This document shows positions 28,881 through 38,482 of a stretch of DNA of 64,000 nucleotides, one piece after another. Under the pieces are notes generated by a model. It worked only from the letters and a program-made list of their open reading frames with translations, searched no databases and was not told the DNA's origin. Position 1 is the stretch's first letter. The number at the start of each line of letters is the position of its first letter. The DNA lies in the NCBI GenBank assembly GCA_003117195.1, contig BDSI01000029.1:1-64000 (forward strand). The letters run 5' to 3'. The stretch comes from Eudorina sp. 2006-703-Eu-15. Its lineage: Eukaryota; Chlorophyta; Chlorophyceae; Chlamydomonadales; Volvocaceae. A program made the position numbers and the translations under genes.

Positions 28881-29739
28881 TGTCATGACTTGGTAGTGTC
28901 GCTGTCGTAGTATGGATCTATCGTATTCCGTTTGCACTACCACGCAGCGCCAAGGTCGCGAAGTGTAGTGAGTAGGGATTGTTCGGCGTACGTCTCGCGT
29001 TTCGGCGTACGTCTCGCCTGTCTGGACAACGGGAGCTTTCCCGTACTAAGCCATTGAGTCAAGCTGTCCACTCGGTCGTCCGAGCGTTTGTCAGTTGGCG
29101 CTTCAGGCGCGTTTGCTTGTTTGTTACTTTATCTATCTAGCGCACCGCGTTGTGGGGCGGGCGCTCGTAGTTGCAAGACTTGGTCAACCGACGCATGCGG
29201 CTCAGGGTTCGGGTCGGCGCGTGCTACGTCGCTGCGCTATCCCCTGACTGGGTGCAGGGCGGCAATCTGTACTTGTTTGTGTTCAGTCGTAGCGCCGATC
29301 GTGTGTTGCACCGCGTAGTAGGTGTACTGCCAGAGGAATAATCCTTCACGTTATGGCCTTAGTGGTAGGAGTAAGGGTGCGTCGTACCCGTCAGGCCAGC
29401 GTCGGTGTGTACTTAGCGCTGAGAGAGCAAACGCATCTTTGTCGTTTGGCTCTCGAAGCAAATCTTCGTGAGCGTAATAAGACCACTGAGCGCTATTGAG
29501 CGACTCATTCGATATCCTTGTAACAATCGCAAGTTGATCATTTGTCCGCAGCTGACGCTAGGCAGGTTAAACGCGCTACAAGACCCGCTCTTGGCGCCAG
29601 GCCGCACTGAGATCCGTTCCGGGCCACCTGGCCTCACACAGCGTAGCTAGCATCGTCTGCCGGCTGGAGCGCAGCCGAGCCTTTGTTCAGCCCAGCACTG
29701 GAGGAGCTACTCGTGCTGGGATATATTTATATTCCCACA
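28881..29739 (+). repeat. Left terminal unit A1 (859 bp)
   Basis: TGTCATGACTTGG to ATTCCCACA, the same length as A2 at 40158-41016 with no difference seen on reading. It contains a 17-bp tandem duplication (TTCGGCGTACGTCTCGC, about 28981-29014) and an AT-rich near-palindrome GGGATATATTTATATTCCC at its very 3' end, which looks like a TATA box. If used, transcription would start in the leader rather than inside this unit. Confidence 0.95.
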
Positions 29740-30851
29740 GCCAAACGACCCAGCAGCAGGTCATCCGCGTCGGTCTCGAGGAGTCGTCGCGACATCAAGA
29801 GTCAGTAAGGACTCGTCCGCATAGCGGTTTTCTCGCAACTGCTTGTGCTAGCACACTGTTGCGCTTAGGCTTTCTCAAGCTTGGGGACAGTGTTGCATCA
29901 TTCCGGCTCATCCGCTGAGCCCGCTACTGTCACGCGCAACGCGGCAGTCAGTGCATCTTCGTCAGCTGGTGCTCATACGCGCCGTCATTTGTTTATATCG
30001 ATACAGAATTTATTTCCATATATTGGCTTCAAGTTTGGTGCTGTTCCGTCCCATCCGCATTCGGCCATCACCCTCGTAGTGGCTGAGCAGCAGCGGCAAG
30101 AACGCTGGGGGCATCAGCGCGTTCCTCCTGGGACCAACTAACACGATTGGGATCGTCCGCCTTTTCAGCGCGGAGCACGGAGGCCGGCGCGTAACGACTG
30201 GGAACGTACGGAGTGTCTGGGAATCAGAAGTACAAGGTGGTTCACGCGACGACGTTCCCCAGCGCGCCGAGCGTAACGATAGCAACCGAGGACGGTGAGG
30301 AGTTGCAGCAGTGCGATCCCACGGCGGTGTTCCTTCGGAAGCTCGAACGGTATTTCGATAACCGGTTGGGTGATTGCACGAGCATTTTTAGGCAGGCGGC
30401 GCAGGCGACGTTGCGAGGGCATCTGCACGTGCCTAACCACGTCTTGTGAGCTGTGAGGACTAATTTTTGGGTTTAGCACGGTCTGCCGGTCGGTTGCAAC
30501 CACCCTGACCTGTGCCGACGCGACTGTTTTCGGTATCTGAGTTAAGGCAGCACTGCGAGGGCACCCGCTGCACCCGGTGCTTGTCTGCTTTTTCTTGAGG
30601 AGCATTAAGGCATATCGCACGCTGGGTGATAATTTCATCCCTTGCGCATCATTTTATTTTGTTAATCGTGTGGTCAAGTGCATCGACTGCCAAACTTGCG
30701 CGATCGAACGTTTGCGTTGGGCATTGACGTTGGACTTATTGCCGTACTTCGAACTCGTGCTGGGTGCCTTCACCGCGCTCACACCGCTGCAATATCTTGA
30801 GGGATCACACGAACAGTAACGCACCTCCCGGCACTTGCTGGGGTGTAATCA
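29740..30851 (+). other. Retrotransposon leader region
   Basis: About 1.1 kb between A1 and the gag frame. No primer-binding site starting TGG follows A1 (the sequence is GCCAAACGACCCAGC). Small frames occur, notably 30213-30449 (contains FLRKLERYFDNRLGDC), and a 157-codon minus-strand frame at 30165-30638 without known motifs. Treated as untranslated leader. Confidence 0.5.
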
Positions 30852-33800
30852 CTGGCTGACAATCAGGAACCGCGTCGTAACCCTTCCAGGGGTGCTCGCC
30901 CGCAGCATTCTTTAGCCGAGTCTGTTGTGTGTTCCGTGCGTGCCGTCCGACAGCAACAACCTTCTACCGGGCTGCCAGAGCCAGTTGACTCTGCCGCCTT
31001 GTCAGGACAGCCCGTTGCCGACGATCTGATTGCTTGGCAGCACAATCCAGAGTACGACAGCAACTCGCAGCCGGGCAGCGAATCGGATTCTGACAGGGAA
31101 CCTGTCAATCCTGATACTCAGCTCAGTGACAAGTACAGCGAGCCGTACAGCGAACCGTACGACGATCCTCCTCAGTCAGGAGCACCATCGGTTGAGGCCT
31201 CAGACAGCGAAAGCGCAGACAGCAATCCAGGGGATCAGGACTTGCTAGCAGTCGACGAGTATCAGCAGGCGCCGGTAGTCGTGCGACCAGCTGTGTCCCC
31301 CGCCGCGTCCCTAAGCGAAGAACCCGACGTAGACGTCGAACCACCCGAACAGCAGGGCCCTGCCGCTCAGCCGTCTCATCCTCAGGCCGTACAGCAGCAG
31401 CAGCTTGCGGCCCCAGCAGCAGCCGTACCTGCCGTTCCCCAAGGGTGCCAGGTACCAGCAACAGCTTTACCTTTGACGATTGCCAGTCAGATTGATTTTG
31501 ATTGGGAGATGGACGCCTCGGCATCGGCCTCAGGGCCCACCATGCAGGCCTTCACGTATGATGAATTCCCCGCGTTTGAAAGAGAGGCTAGGCGCGCCAT
31601 GCAGACGCTGCGCGCTCGGTTTCGGCTCTCGCGCGGGCAGGTGCCGGTGGATGAAGCGTTGGATCTGCTGAAGACTTTCCCGCTTCCAGATTCGCTCTTT
31701 CACACCTGGTACAGGGGCCAGCTGCCCACGCTGATCAGTGATGCGACAGCCTGGCATACGCAGAACTGGCAGGCAGCAAATCCAGGCGCCCCGGGCCCCG
31801 TGCCCAACCTTGATGGCGAGACTTTACTTGATTATTTCCTTCACAGCCTGGACCGCCACTTTGCACCGCATCGCAAGCAGGCCAAGATCCGGGAGTATCT
31901 CCGCCTCCAGCAGGGTAAAACCTCTCCAACCATGTACCTTCAGCAGGTCCGCCAGCTGGAGCCGTACATTCAGTCCAACTATCCGCAAGGTTCAATCGCC
32001 GAGCGGTACGTTGAGGGGTTGCATCCTGAAGTTAGGCAGCGGATAAAAGCGAAGTACGAACTGCAGCCGCGTGACACCTGGTACACAGTGCTCAGCAACA
32101 TCGCGGCAGACGCCGAAGTCATATGGCTCAACATTCAGCAGTCTCAGGCGGAGCAGGAGCGTCAAACCAGCACGGCGCAGACCTCAGCCTCTACCGCCTC
32201 GGACAGCAAGAAAAAGACGCAGCGTGAGAGTTCCTCCCAGAAGGACTCCTCCTCGTCCAAGACCGGTACGTTCTTTTGCAAGGAGCACGGTCGAAATAAT
32301 ACGCACGACACTCAGGACTGCCGCGTTCTGCTGGCCCGCCAGCAACGCAAGGCAGCTGCAACGTCAGCCTCTCAGCCGCAGGAGGATATCGCAACCGTCA
32401 TCGCAGCCGCAGTGAAGGCAGCCTTGGGCGACAGCCGGGCAGCGATGGCATCTGGAGTGCAGGAGGCCCCCGCCACCAAGTACGCCGCTGATCAGCAACG
32501 CCGCCAGGACAGGGGCGCCGCTGGCCGCGGTGGTGGCGGAGGAGGTGGGGGTGGTAGGCGTCCGCGCATGTACGACAGCGATCCCTGCGCCTACTGCGGG
32601 CGGTACGGCCACGCCGAGCAAGGTTGCTTCGTGCAGTATCCCCATCTCGCCCCGGAAGGCTGGGAGCCGCCTCTGCGCGCGCTTCAGGTACTCTTTAACA
32701 AAAACAAGGCAGAAGCTCAGCCGGCGGGAGGACGACCCGGCGCGCCACGTCAGCAGCAGCCGCAGCGCGCCGTCGCCGCCGCCGCAGCTGCTCAGCAAGC
32801 AGATGATGATGAAGATGAGGAGGAAGCCTACGTGCCGCAGCGGCGTCAGGCCAACGCGTCAAGTGTGGCGCGTGCGCCCATCAAGGAGGACGGTGAGCAG
32901 GCTCAGGCAGTGTGTGGGGCAGAGGGGACCTCTCAGTCAGTATCTTGCGGGCCCAGTGCTGAGGCGCCTGGCGCCTACGCCACCCTCACGCACCAGGCAA
33001 CGCCAGTGTCCTTCCAGCCTGCCGAGCTTAGTACCAGCACGTACCCACCGCCCAAGCTTCCCCCCAAACCGCGTGCCACTGTCTCTGCGGGCTCAGACGC
33101 CTCCGCAGGCTCGCATGCGGGTGAATTGACCCTGAAAATAGGTGTGGGGCAGTCAGCTCTCAGTCGTCTGCTGTCCGCTCTGTCGGACAGTCTAGGCGTG
33201 CAAGCCTCAACTGCGCCGCTCTCTGCTGCTCCCCCGACGGAGACTGAGAAGCGTGCTGCAGCCCTCAGCACGACCACCGTGCGCTCCACACTCTCTCAAG
33301 CCACGACCCCCACTGGGTCGTCAGCAGAAGTGTACGACATGCCTTCAGGGGTTCCGTACTGCGTCACGGGGCTCACTGGAGGTGTGCCTCGCAGCATCCA
33401 AATGATACCCAGTAGCGAACGTCAGCAGCTCTTATCGCTGCGGCAGGATGCAGCGGACTACTTCCGGCGGAAGCAGCTCATGTTCTACTTTCCGCCCGGC
33501 GCTCTTCAGCTAGGCAGTGCGGCATCGCCCTTCAACACCTGCCTTCGCGATCACTGCGCTAACGTTAACGTTATATCGCTGCCAGTCCTGCGACGCAACA
33601 AGCTCAGCATGCTTCCTACGCGGACACGGTTGGACACGTCCGCCAAGTTGGACACCGAGGTCCTGGGAGAGGTGGACACCCGGGGTGTGCAGCTGATCTT
33701 CTTGCCGGGAACGCCGCATGAGTTCAAGCTCAACCTGACTCAAACGCTCGTCGTCAGCTCGACCGACATGTTCGATTTCCTGGTGGGTAATGAGCAGATG

Positions 33801-34454
33801 CTTGCCGTTGCGGACTCCATTACTCAGTTCCCCACGGCCCAGCTGCACATGCTTCCGAATTTGATCGAGCGACCTGATTATATCGTTAGCATCCCTATGA
33901 CGCCAGCTCCGCAAGCTGAGTCCCGTGCAAACAGCATCAGTATGCGTGCTGTGGCCTTCTGCTCTTGCGCCAGCTCTACCGCTCCTGACTCCGCGGAAGA
34001 GCTGGGGGGGGATGCGAAAACCCTCAGCAGCAGACAGCTGCGCGCACTGACGTATCTGGTAACCCGGCTGCGGCCGGCCCTGCGTCAGTATCCGCACAGC
34101 CCACAGCAGCTGCCGCAGCGAGCAATCCGGTTCCCACCAAGCGGGCACTCCTGTCAAGTGTCACGGCAGGGGCCTCTCAGCTACTCAACGTCGCCACGGG
34201 AACGGTCCAGGCAGCCATCTCAACCTTGGTCTCAGCAGCGCTACCCACTGTCGAAGTGCGCAGCGAGCCTCAGCCGCAGCCCAAGCGCAGCGGTAAGCGC
34301 AAGCGGCCCTATCGCACTCAGGCGTCAACGGTGTGTGTCAGGCGGAATACTCTGGTCACCTTCGCAGCATTCAGTCTACTCGCTACGCTCCTGCTCTCTC
34401 TCACGGCTGGGGCGGGCGCAACTCAGGGCCACGTCTTCGGTGCTCCGGGGGTAG
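30852..34454 (+). CDS. Retrotransposon Gag-protease frame
   Basis: Open from the stop at 30846. No ATG precedes the coding-like start; CTG 30852 (LADNQEPRRNPSRG) or GTG 30927 may begin translation, or an ATG has been lost. Residues counted from 30927: acidic Ser/Gln-rich N-terminus; Gag core about 208-408 (FLHSLDRHFAPHRKQAKIRE, YVEGLHPEVRQRI); CX2HX5HX4C cluster at about 450 (CKEHGRNNTHDTQDC); Gly linker; classical CX2CX4HX4C knuckle at about 553 (CAYCGRYGHAEQGC); aspartic-protease-like region about 871-1000. The protease active site reads LRDHCANVNVI instead of the usual D(S/T)GA. Coding quality switches to the -1 frame at a G7 run, 34004-34010; the remaining codons to 34454 are probably out of frame. 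Confidence 0.85.
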   Translation: MADNQEPRRNPSRGARPQHSLAESVVCSVRAVRQQQPSTGLPEPVDSAALSGQPVADDLIAWQHNPEYDSNSQPGSESDSDREPVNPDTQLSDKYSEPYSEPYDDPPQSGAPSVEASDSESADSNPGDQDLLAVDEYQQAPVVVRPAVSPAASLSEEPDVDVEPPEQQGPAAQPSHPQAVQQQQLAAPAAAVPAVPQGCQVPATALPLTIASQIDFDWEMDASASASGPTMQAFTYDEFPAFEREARRAMQTLRARFRLSRGQVPVDEALDLLKTFPLPDSLFHTWYRGQLPTLISDATAWHTQNWQAANPGAPGPVPNLDGETLLDYFLHSLDRHFAPHRKQAKIREYLRLQQGKTSPTMYLQQVRQLEPYIQSNYPQGSIAERYVEGLHPEVRQRIKAKYELQPRDTWYTVLSNIAADAEVIWLNIQQSQAEQERQTSTAQTSASTASDSKKKTQRESSSQKDSSSSKTGTFFCKEHGRNNTHDTQDCRVLLARQQRKAAATSASQPQEDIATVIAAAVKAALGDSRAAMASGVQEAPATKYAADQQRRQDRGAAGRGGGGGGGGGRRPRMYDSDPCAYCGRYGHAEQGCFVQYPHLAPEGWEPPLRALQVLFNKNKAEAQPAGGRPGAPRQQQPQRAVAAAAAAQQADDDEDEEEAYVPQRRQANASSVARAPIKEDGEQAQAVCGAEGTSQSVSCGPSAEAPGAYATLTHQATPVSFQPAELSTSTYPPPKLPPKPRATVSAGSDASAGSHAGELTLKIGVGQSALSRLLSALSDSLGVQASTAPLSAAPPTETEKRAAALSTTTVRSTLSQATTPTGSSAEVYDMPSGVPYCVTGLTGGVPRSIQMIPSSERQQLLSLRQDAADYFRRKQLMFYFPPGALQLGSAASPFNTCLRDHCANVNVISLPVLRRNKLSMLPTRTRLDTSAKLDTEVLGEVDTRGVQLIFLPGTPHEFKLNLTQTLVVSSTDMFDFLVGNEQMLAVADSITQFPTAQLHMLPNLIERPDYIVSIPMTPAPQAESRANSISMRAVAFCSCASSTAPDSAEELGGDAKTLSSRQLRALTYLVTRLRPALRQYPHSPQQLPQRAIRFPPSGHSCQVSRQGPLSYSTSPRERSRQPSQPWSQQRYPLSKCAASLSRSPSAAVSASGPIALRRQRCVSGGILWSPSQHSVYSLRSCSLSRLGRAQLRATSSVLRG
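34004..34010 (+). promoter_or_regulatory. Candidate -1 ribosomal frameshift site (G GGG GGG)
   Basis: Gag-frame codons CTG GGG GGG GAT fit X XXY YYZ with all G. The -1 frame is open from here and continues with protein-like sequence ([17 protein letters not shown]) into the pol frame. A sequencing or replication slip in the G run is the alternative. Confidence 0.5.
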
Positions 34455-37400
34455 GTTTCACCACCCATGCCTTCACTACGGGCGGTCTGCTACTTAACGC
34501 GGCAGGCTGGGCACCAGGCGCACCCATGGCGCATTTTCGGGCTACTCATGATTCTACGGGTACGGATTACGGCACCTGGGAAAGAGCGACATTCAGCCCT
34601 GCTGCAGCACTAACCAGTGTGTCATCCTTTACGCCAGAGGGAAACTCAGCAGCAACAGCTTATGAACGTTATCAGAAGGACGCCGATGGTGGATGGATCT
34701 GGGGAAACAGCATTACACTCGACTCAGCCACCAATCAGGCACTAATGGCTGCTGTGCGCGCTCGTCGCCACACCGCCTTTGCTTACAGCATGGAGGAATT
34801 ACCTGGCTATCATGGCGATCAGGGTCCCTTTCGGCTGGACTTGGACACCGATAAACCCATCGTTCAGCCTCCCCGCCGCTACAGCCCCAAGGAAAAGGAG
34901 GTAGTTGCCGAGAAAACAGCGGAGCTGGTCAAGGCGGGTATCGTGAAGGAGTATACGGGACCCACGGTTTGCGCGGTAAACCCCGTCGTTGCCGCTAAGA
35001 AAGATCCGGATACTGGGCTTTGGACCGACCACCGCATGGCTCAAGACTATCGCCCGGTCAACCAACATACGCTGCAAGACAAGTATGGGCTTCACCGTCC
35101 CGAGGAAATCTTCCAGCGGGTCGGCAAGGCTGTCATCTTCTCCAAGCTCGATCTTCGTCAAGGGTTTTTGCAGATACCGATAGCGCCGGAGGATCAACCG
35201 AAGACCGCGTACTGGGTCGGCAACAAGCTCATGGCGTACACTCGTATGCCGTATGGCCTCAAGAACGCGAGTGCCAAGTTTCAGCGTGTCATGGACTACG
35301 AGCTTGCAAAGAATGGGCTGGATAACGTCAGTATTGCCTTCATTGACGATGTCCTGATCTGGTCAGACACGCCGGAACAGCATGTAAAGGACGTGGCTGC
35401 CGTGCTTGACGCACTCGCCATGTGTGGGCTCCGTGCTCACCCAGACAAGTCTATCTTCGGCGCCGATGTTATCGAGTATCTTGGGCATAATCTCAGTTCT
35501 TTCGGTATCAGCCCTCATCAGGCCAAGGTCGCAGCTATCATGGCGCTTCAGCCCCCGCGCAACGTTTCCGAACTTCGCACGCAGCTTGGATTCATCAACT
35601 ACTACCGCTGCTACGTCCCGCATATGAGTCAGATCATGGCCGATCTCAATCAGCTTCTTAAGAAGGATGCGCCGTGGGTCTGGGGACCGAAGCAGCAGGA
35701 AGCATTCCAGGCCATCAAGGATGCGTTTGCTAAGGAAGGGCTTATCTTGCGCCGCATTGATTACAATCGTCCTCTCATCCTTCATACGGACTTCTCCAAC
35801 AAGGGCATTGGAGCAGTTCTGGGTCAGGTCGACGACGACGGTCGCGAATACATGTGTGCTTGCATCAGTCGTTCGCTCAACAAACACGAAGCTAACTACA
35901 GCAGTTATAAGGGAGAAATGTTGGCAGCAGTTTGGGCGGTCAAGATGTTCCGCCATCATCTCATTGGTGGACCGCCGTTCAAGTTGGTAACCGACCACCA
36001 ACCGCTGCTGTACCTTATGAGCACCGAAGGCCTAACAGGTCAGTACGCGCGATTCGCATTAGCGCTTCAGGAGTACAACTTTACAGTTGAGCACCGGCCG
36101 GGCATCAAGCACCAAAATGCAGATACTCTGTCACGCAACCCGGTTCCCAGTGCTGTTGATAATACTGGAGCGCGCCTTGATCATGAGGACGAAGTACATA
36201 GGCCTACTGCCTTAGCTGCCGCGTCAGTACGCGCCGCTTGGGCTGATTGTCAGATGGCTTGTGCAACCATGCACTCGGCGAGGCCGGTCGCTCCGTTTAG
36301 CGATGCTTTTTGTCCGTCTCCCGAGGAGAACATGGCTGGTTGGAATGGGTGGCGATATGAAGCATTCGAACCCCCTCCGGACTGCGAGGATCACTCCCGT
36401 GCGGAGGCGAGGGTGCGTTTGCAGACTGCGGCAGCAGAGTGGTTGGCCGCAGCAAAACGGTCAGGGGCGGTGGAGCATCCCTACCCCGTTACTGCGTCGA
36501 TTGGTTCAGATTTCTTCATTCGCGCCGCTCGTGGCATCACGCTGTACGAGCCTCTTGGCGGCATGTGCGCTGGGCTTGAAGCGTGCTTGCGGAACGGGAT
36601 CCTCATCAACAAGTATTACTATTCCGACGTCAATCAGTCAGCACGTATGGTTGCAGCTCATCGCCTGCAGCAGCTCAGTGCCGCGTATCCCCGCCTGCTG
36701 CCTTTAGAGGCCTGGCGTAACGCATTCCTTGCAATGCCTCAGGATGTCACCGAGGTCACCCGCCGCGACCTACGGTTCGCGGGTGCAGGGAGTGGAGATC
36801 AATGGTTGGTTATTGCGTTCTGGAATTCTGACTCCGCGCATTGTGTGCAGTCCGTCGTATCAATCATGGAACAGTTGCAGCAGTTATGCTCGTCGTCACC
36901 TCCTGGGTGTGTCCTGGGATGCGCGCCGCTGCCGCCAGCGTCAGATACGCATGTGGCCGAAGCAGCCGAGGCGGCGGTCAGCGCAGTGTTTGGTGGCTCT
37001 ACGGTCGCGGACGCTGCCCGTTTTGGGTCGTACGCGCACTGTCTGTATCAATGCTGGACGAACTTCGTGGCTTCGGATCAGCTGAACGGGGTTGCGCAAT
37101 CTGCGACCCGACCCGTGGGACGTCAGCTTCAAGATGTTCTCAACCCCGAGCACTCGGCACCAGTCCCAGCTCGCGCACCGCGTCTTCCGTACTATCCTTG
37201 CGATCACGCGGGTAAGCCAGTTCGGGCGCTGCTGCCGGGGGCAATTGGGAAGAAGGGCTCTGACACCGTCGCTCGGCCCAGCACCCCGGTCTACAACAGC
37301 GTTACTTCACTGTACGATGCGCTCTGTCCCGGGGAATGCGAGCTTGTCTTGGGGTTTGAGGCTGGGGCGACCAGCGCTCCTGGCCTGTCTGATGACGACC

Positions 37401-38482
37401 GTTGCTCTGTGTTAGCTGAAGCGACGGATGTGACCTACTTGTCCAGCATTCTCGCGATCTGTCACGTCGTGTCCAGAGATGCGACGGGCAATCGTACTGC
37501 ATTTGCGTGCTGCACCGAGGGCCGTGAGCTCTCTCAGCCGCAAGGGGGCCTTGCCTCCGCGTTCGCCGACTGCACGTCATACAGCATGGGCGGCGCACTT
37601 GTTGCGCTTGCCAGTCATGTCCCAGCCGATGATCCACCACCTGCGGGTCGACGTACGAATATCTGGGACGACGAAAACACGCTTCATCTCCTTCGTACGG
37701 GCGATTACCCGCCCGGGATTGATTCGACAGAACAGCGTAGGTGTGCTCGTCGCGCACGCCAGTACCGCTTCCAAGGCGGCAAGCTCTACCGGCTTGAGGG
37801 TGATGGAAAGCCACGTGTGGTGCCCAATCCGTCGGAGCGCACCGAGATCATCAAGCGGACCCACGAGGAGACTGGGCATTTCGGTGTGCGGCGCACTATT
37901 GCGCTGCTTCTCACAAGCTACTGGTGGAGGGGCATGTCAGATGACGTGGCGTCAGTCGTTTGTCACTGCTCGGCCTGCGACCGAGTGAACACCACCTTCT
38001 CGGCGCAGACTCCGGAGCTCAACCCGCTGCCTATTTCCGGTTTGTTTTATCGTTGGGGTGTTGATTTGTGTGGGCCGTTCAAGAAGACGCCCAGGGGTTT
38101 CACGTATGCGATGATTTGTGTTGAGCATTTTTCAAAGTATGTCGTGTTGATCCCGCTGCCTGACAAGCATGCCGACCAGACTGCCTTCGCCTTCCAGCAC
38201 CACATCTTGGGCCGGTACGGGGCATGTGCAGAGGTGTGCAGCGATCAGGGTAGCGAGTGGAAGGCAGAGTTTGCGCAAGTGTTAGTTGATGCGTTAATTG
38301 ATCATCGGCAGACGTCGGCCAACCATCCACAGGCCAACGGTCTTGCTGAGCGTGCTGTTCAGACCTGCAAGCATGCGCTGCGAAGAATCGCCCATGCTGG
38401 CGGGGGATTGACGATTGGGATAAGCATTTGCCGTATATCATGCTGGGGTACAACTGTTCGCCTCAGGCCTCTTCCCGTGTGA
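34010..38482 (+). CDS. Retrotransposon Pol frame: RT, RNase H, DNMT-like domain, integrase
   Basis: Residues counted from 34226: RT about 213-460 with [19 protein letters not shown] and the active site FIDDVL (372-377); RNase H about 515-640 ([36 protein letters not shown]); a 450-residue insert about 690-1150 with a cytosine-5 methyltransferase-like core (separate entry); integrase from about 1190 with an HHCC-type finger (HEETGHFG...CHCSAC), D1280 in [10 protein letters not shown]1340 in SDQGSEW and E1375 in [10 protein letters not shown]. The last spacing is 34 residues, one fewer than usual. The integrase frame runs into a G5 tract at 38402-38406 and then stops; its continuation is in the -1 frame. 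Role: reverse transcription and integration. Confidence 0.93.
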   Translation, partial: GCENPQQQTAARTDVSGNPAAAGPASVSAQPTAAAAASNPVPTKRALLSSVTAGASQLLNVATGTVQAAISTLVSAALPTVEVRSEPQPQPKRSGKRKRPYRTQASTVCVRRNTLVTFAAFSLLATLLLSLTAGAGATQGHVFGAPGVGFTTHAFTTGGLLLNAAGWAPGAPMAHFRATHDSTGTDYGTWERATFSPAAALTSVSSFTPEGNSAATAYERYQKDADGGWIWGNSITLDSATNQALMAAVRARRHTAFAYSMEELPGYHGDQGPFRLDLDTDKPIVQPPRRYSPKEKEVVAEKTAELVKAGIVKEYTGPTVCAVNPVVAAKKDPDTGLWTDHRMAQDYRPVNQHTLQDKYGLHRPEEIFQRVGKAVIFSKLDLRQGFLQIPIAPEDQPKTAYWVGNKLMAYTRMPYGLKNASAKFQRVMDYELAKNGLDNVSIAFIDDVLIWSDTPEQHVKDVAAVLDALAMCGLRAHPDKSIFGADVIEYLGHNLSSFGISPHQAKVAAIMALQPPRNVSELRTQLGFINYYRCYVPHMSQIMADLNQLLKKDAPWVWGPKQQEAFQAIKDAFAKEGLILRRIDYNRPLILHTDFSNKGIGAVLGQVDDDGREYMCACISRSLNKHEANYSSYKGEMLAAVWAVKMFRHHLIGGPPFKLVTDHQPLLYLMSTEGLTGQYARFALALQEYNFTVEHRPGIKHQNADTLSRNPVPSAVDNTGARLDHEDEVHRPTALAAASVRAAWADCQMACATMHSARPVAPFSDAFCPSPEENMAGWNGWRYEAFEPPPDCEDHSRAEARVRLQTAAAEWLAAAKRSGAVEHPYPVTASIGSDFFIRAARGITLYEPLGGMCAGLEACLRNGILINKYYYSDVNQSARMVAAHRLQQLSAAYPRLLPLEAWRNAFLAMPQDVTEVTRRDLRFAGAGSGDQWLVIAFWNSDSAHCVQSVVSIMEQLQQLCSSSPPGCVLGCAPLPPASDTHVAEAAEAAVSAVFGGSTVADAARFGSYAHCLYQCWTNFVASDQLNGVAQSATRPVGRQLQDVLNPEHSAPVPARAPRLPYYPCDHAGKPVRALLPGAIGKKGSDTVARPSTPVYNSVTSLYDALCPGECELVLGFEAGATSAPGLSDDDRCSVLAEATDVTYLSSILAICHVVSRDATGNRTAFACCTEGRELSQPQGGLASAFADCTSYSMGGALVALASHVPADDPPPAGRRTNIWDDENTLHLLRTGDYPPGIDSTEQRRCARRARQYRFQGGKLYRLEGDGKPRVVPNPSERTEIIKRTHEETGHFGVRRTIALLLTSYWWRGMSDDVASVVCHCSACDRVNTTFSAQTPELNPLPISGLFYRWGVDLCGPFKKTPRGFTYAMICVEHFSKYVVLIPLPDKHADQTAFAFQHHILGRYGACAEVCSDQGSEWKAEFAQVLVDALIDHRQTSANHPQANGLAERAVQTCKHALRRIAHAGGGLTIGISICRISCWGTTVRLRPLPV
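36330..37190 (+). other. Cytosine-5 DNA methyltransferase-like domain inside Pol
   Basis: Between RNase H and integrase. Residue 771 on reads [20 protein letters not shown], a motif-I-like SAM-binding start as in DNMT-type enzymes, then [20 protein letters not shown] and [20 protein letters not shown] at 864-874 is where motif IV (xGxPCQ) should lie: the Pro-Cys is absent. The ENV motif VI is likewise not seen. Later [18 protein letters not shown] (929-946) fits the RFG...R...W-TN part before the target-recognition region. SAM binding may persist but catalysis looks lost. The family assignment rests on recalled motifs. Confidence 0.6.

Noticed and set aside
29413..29637. Small ORFs inside the terminal units (also at 40690-40914)
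   Set aside because: Duplicated because they lie in A1/A2; no motif and no start context, so probably chance.
30165..30638. 157-codon antisense ORF in the retrotransposon leader, compared with the inverted ORF reported for REM1
   Set aside because: No PHD, chromo or other motif; the PHD finger of this element is in the sense frame downstream of the integrase.
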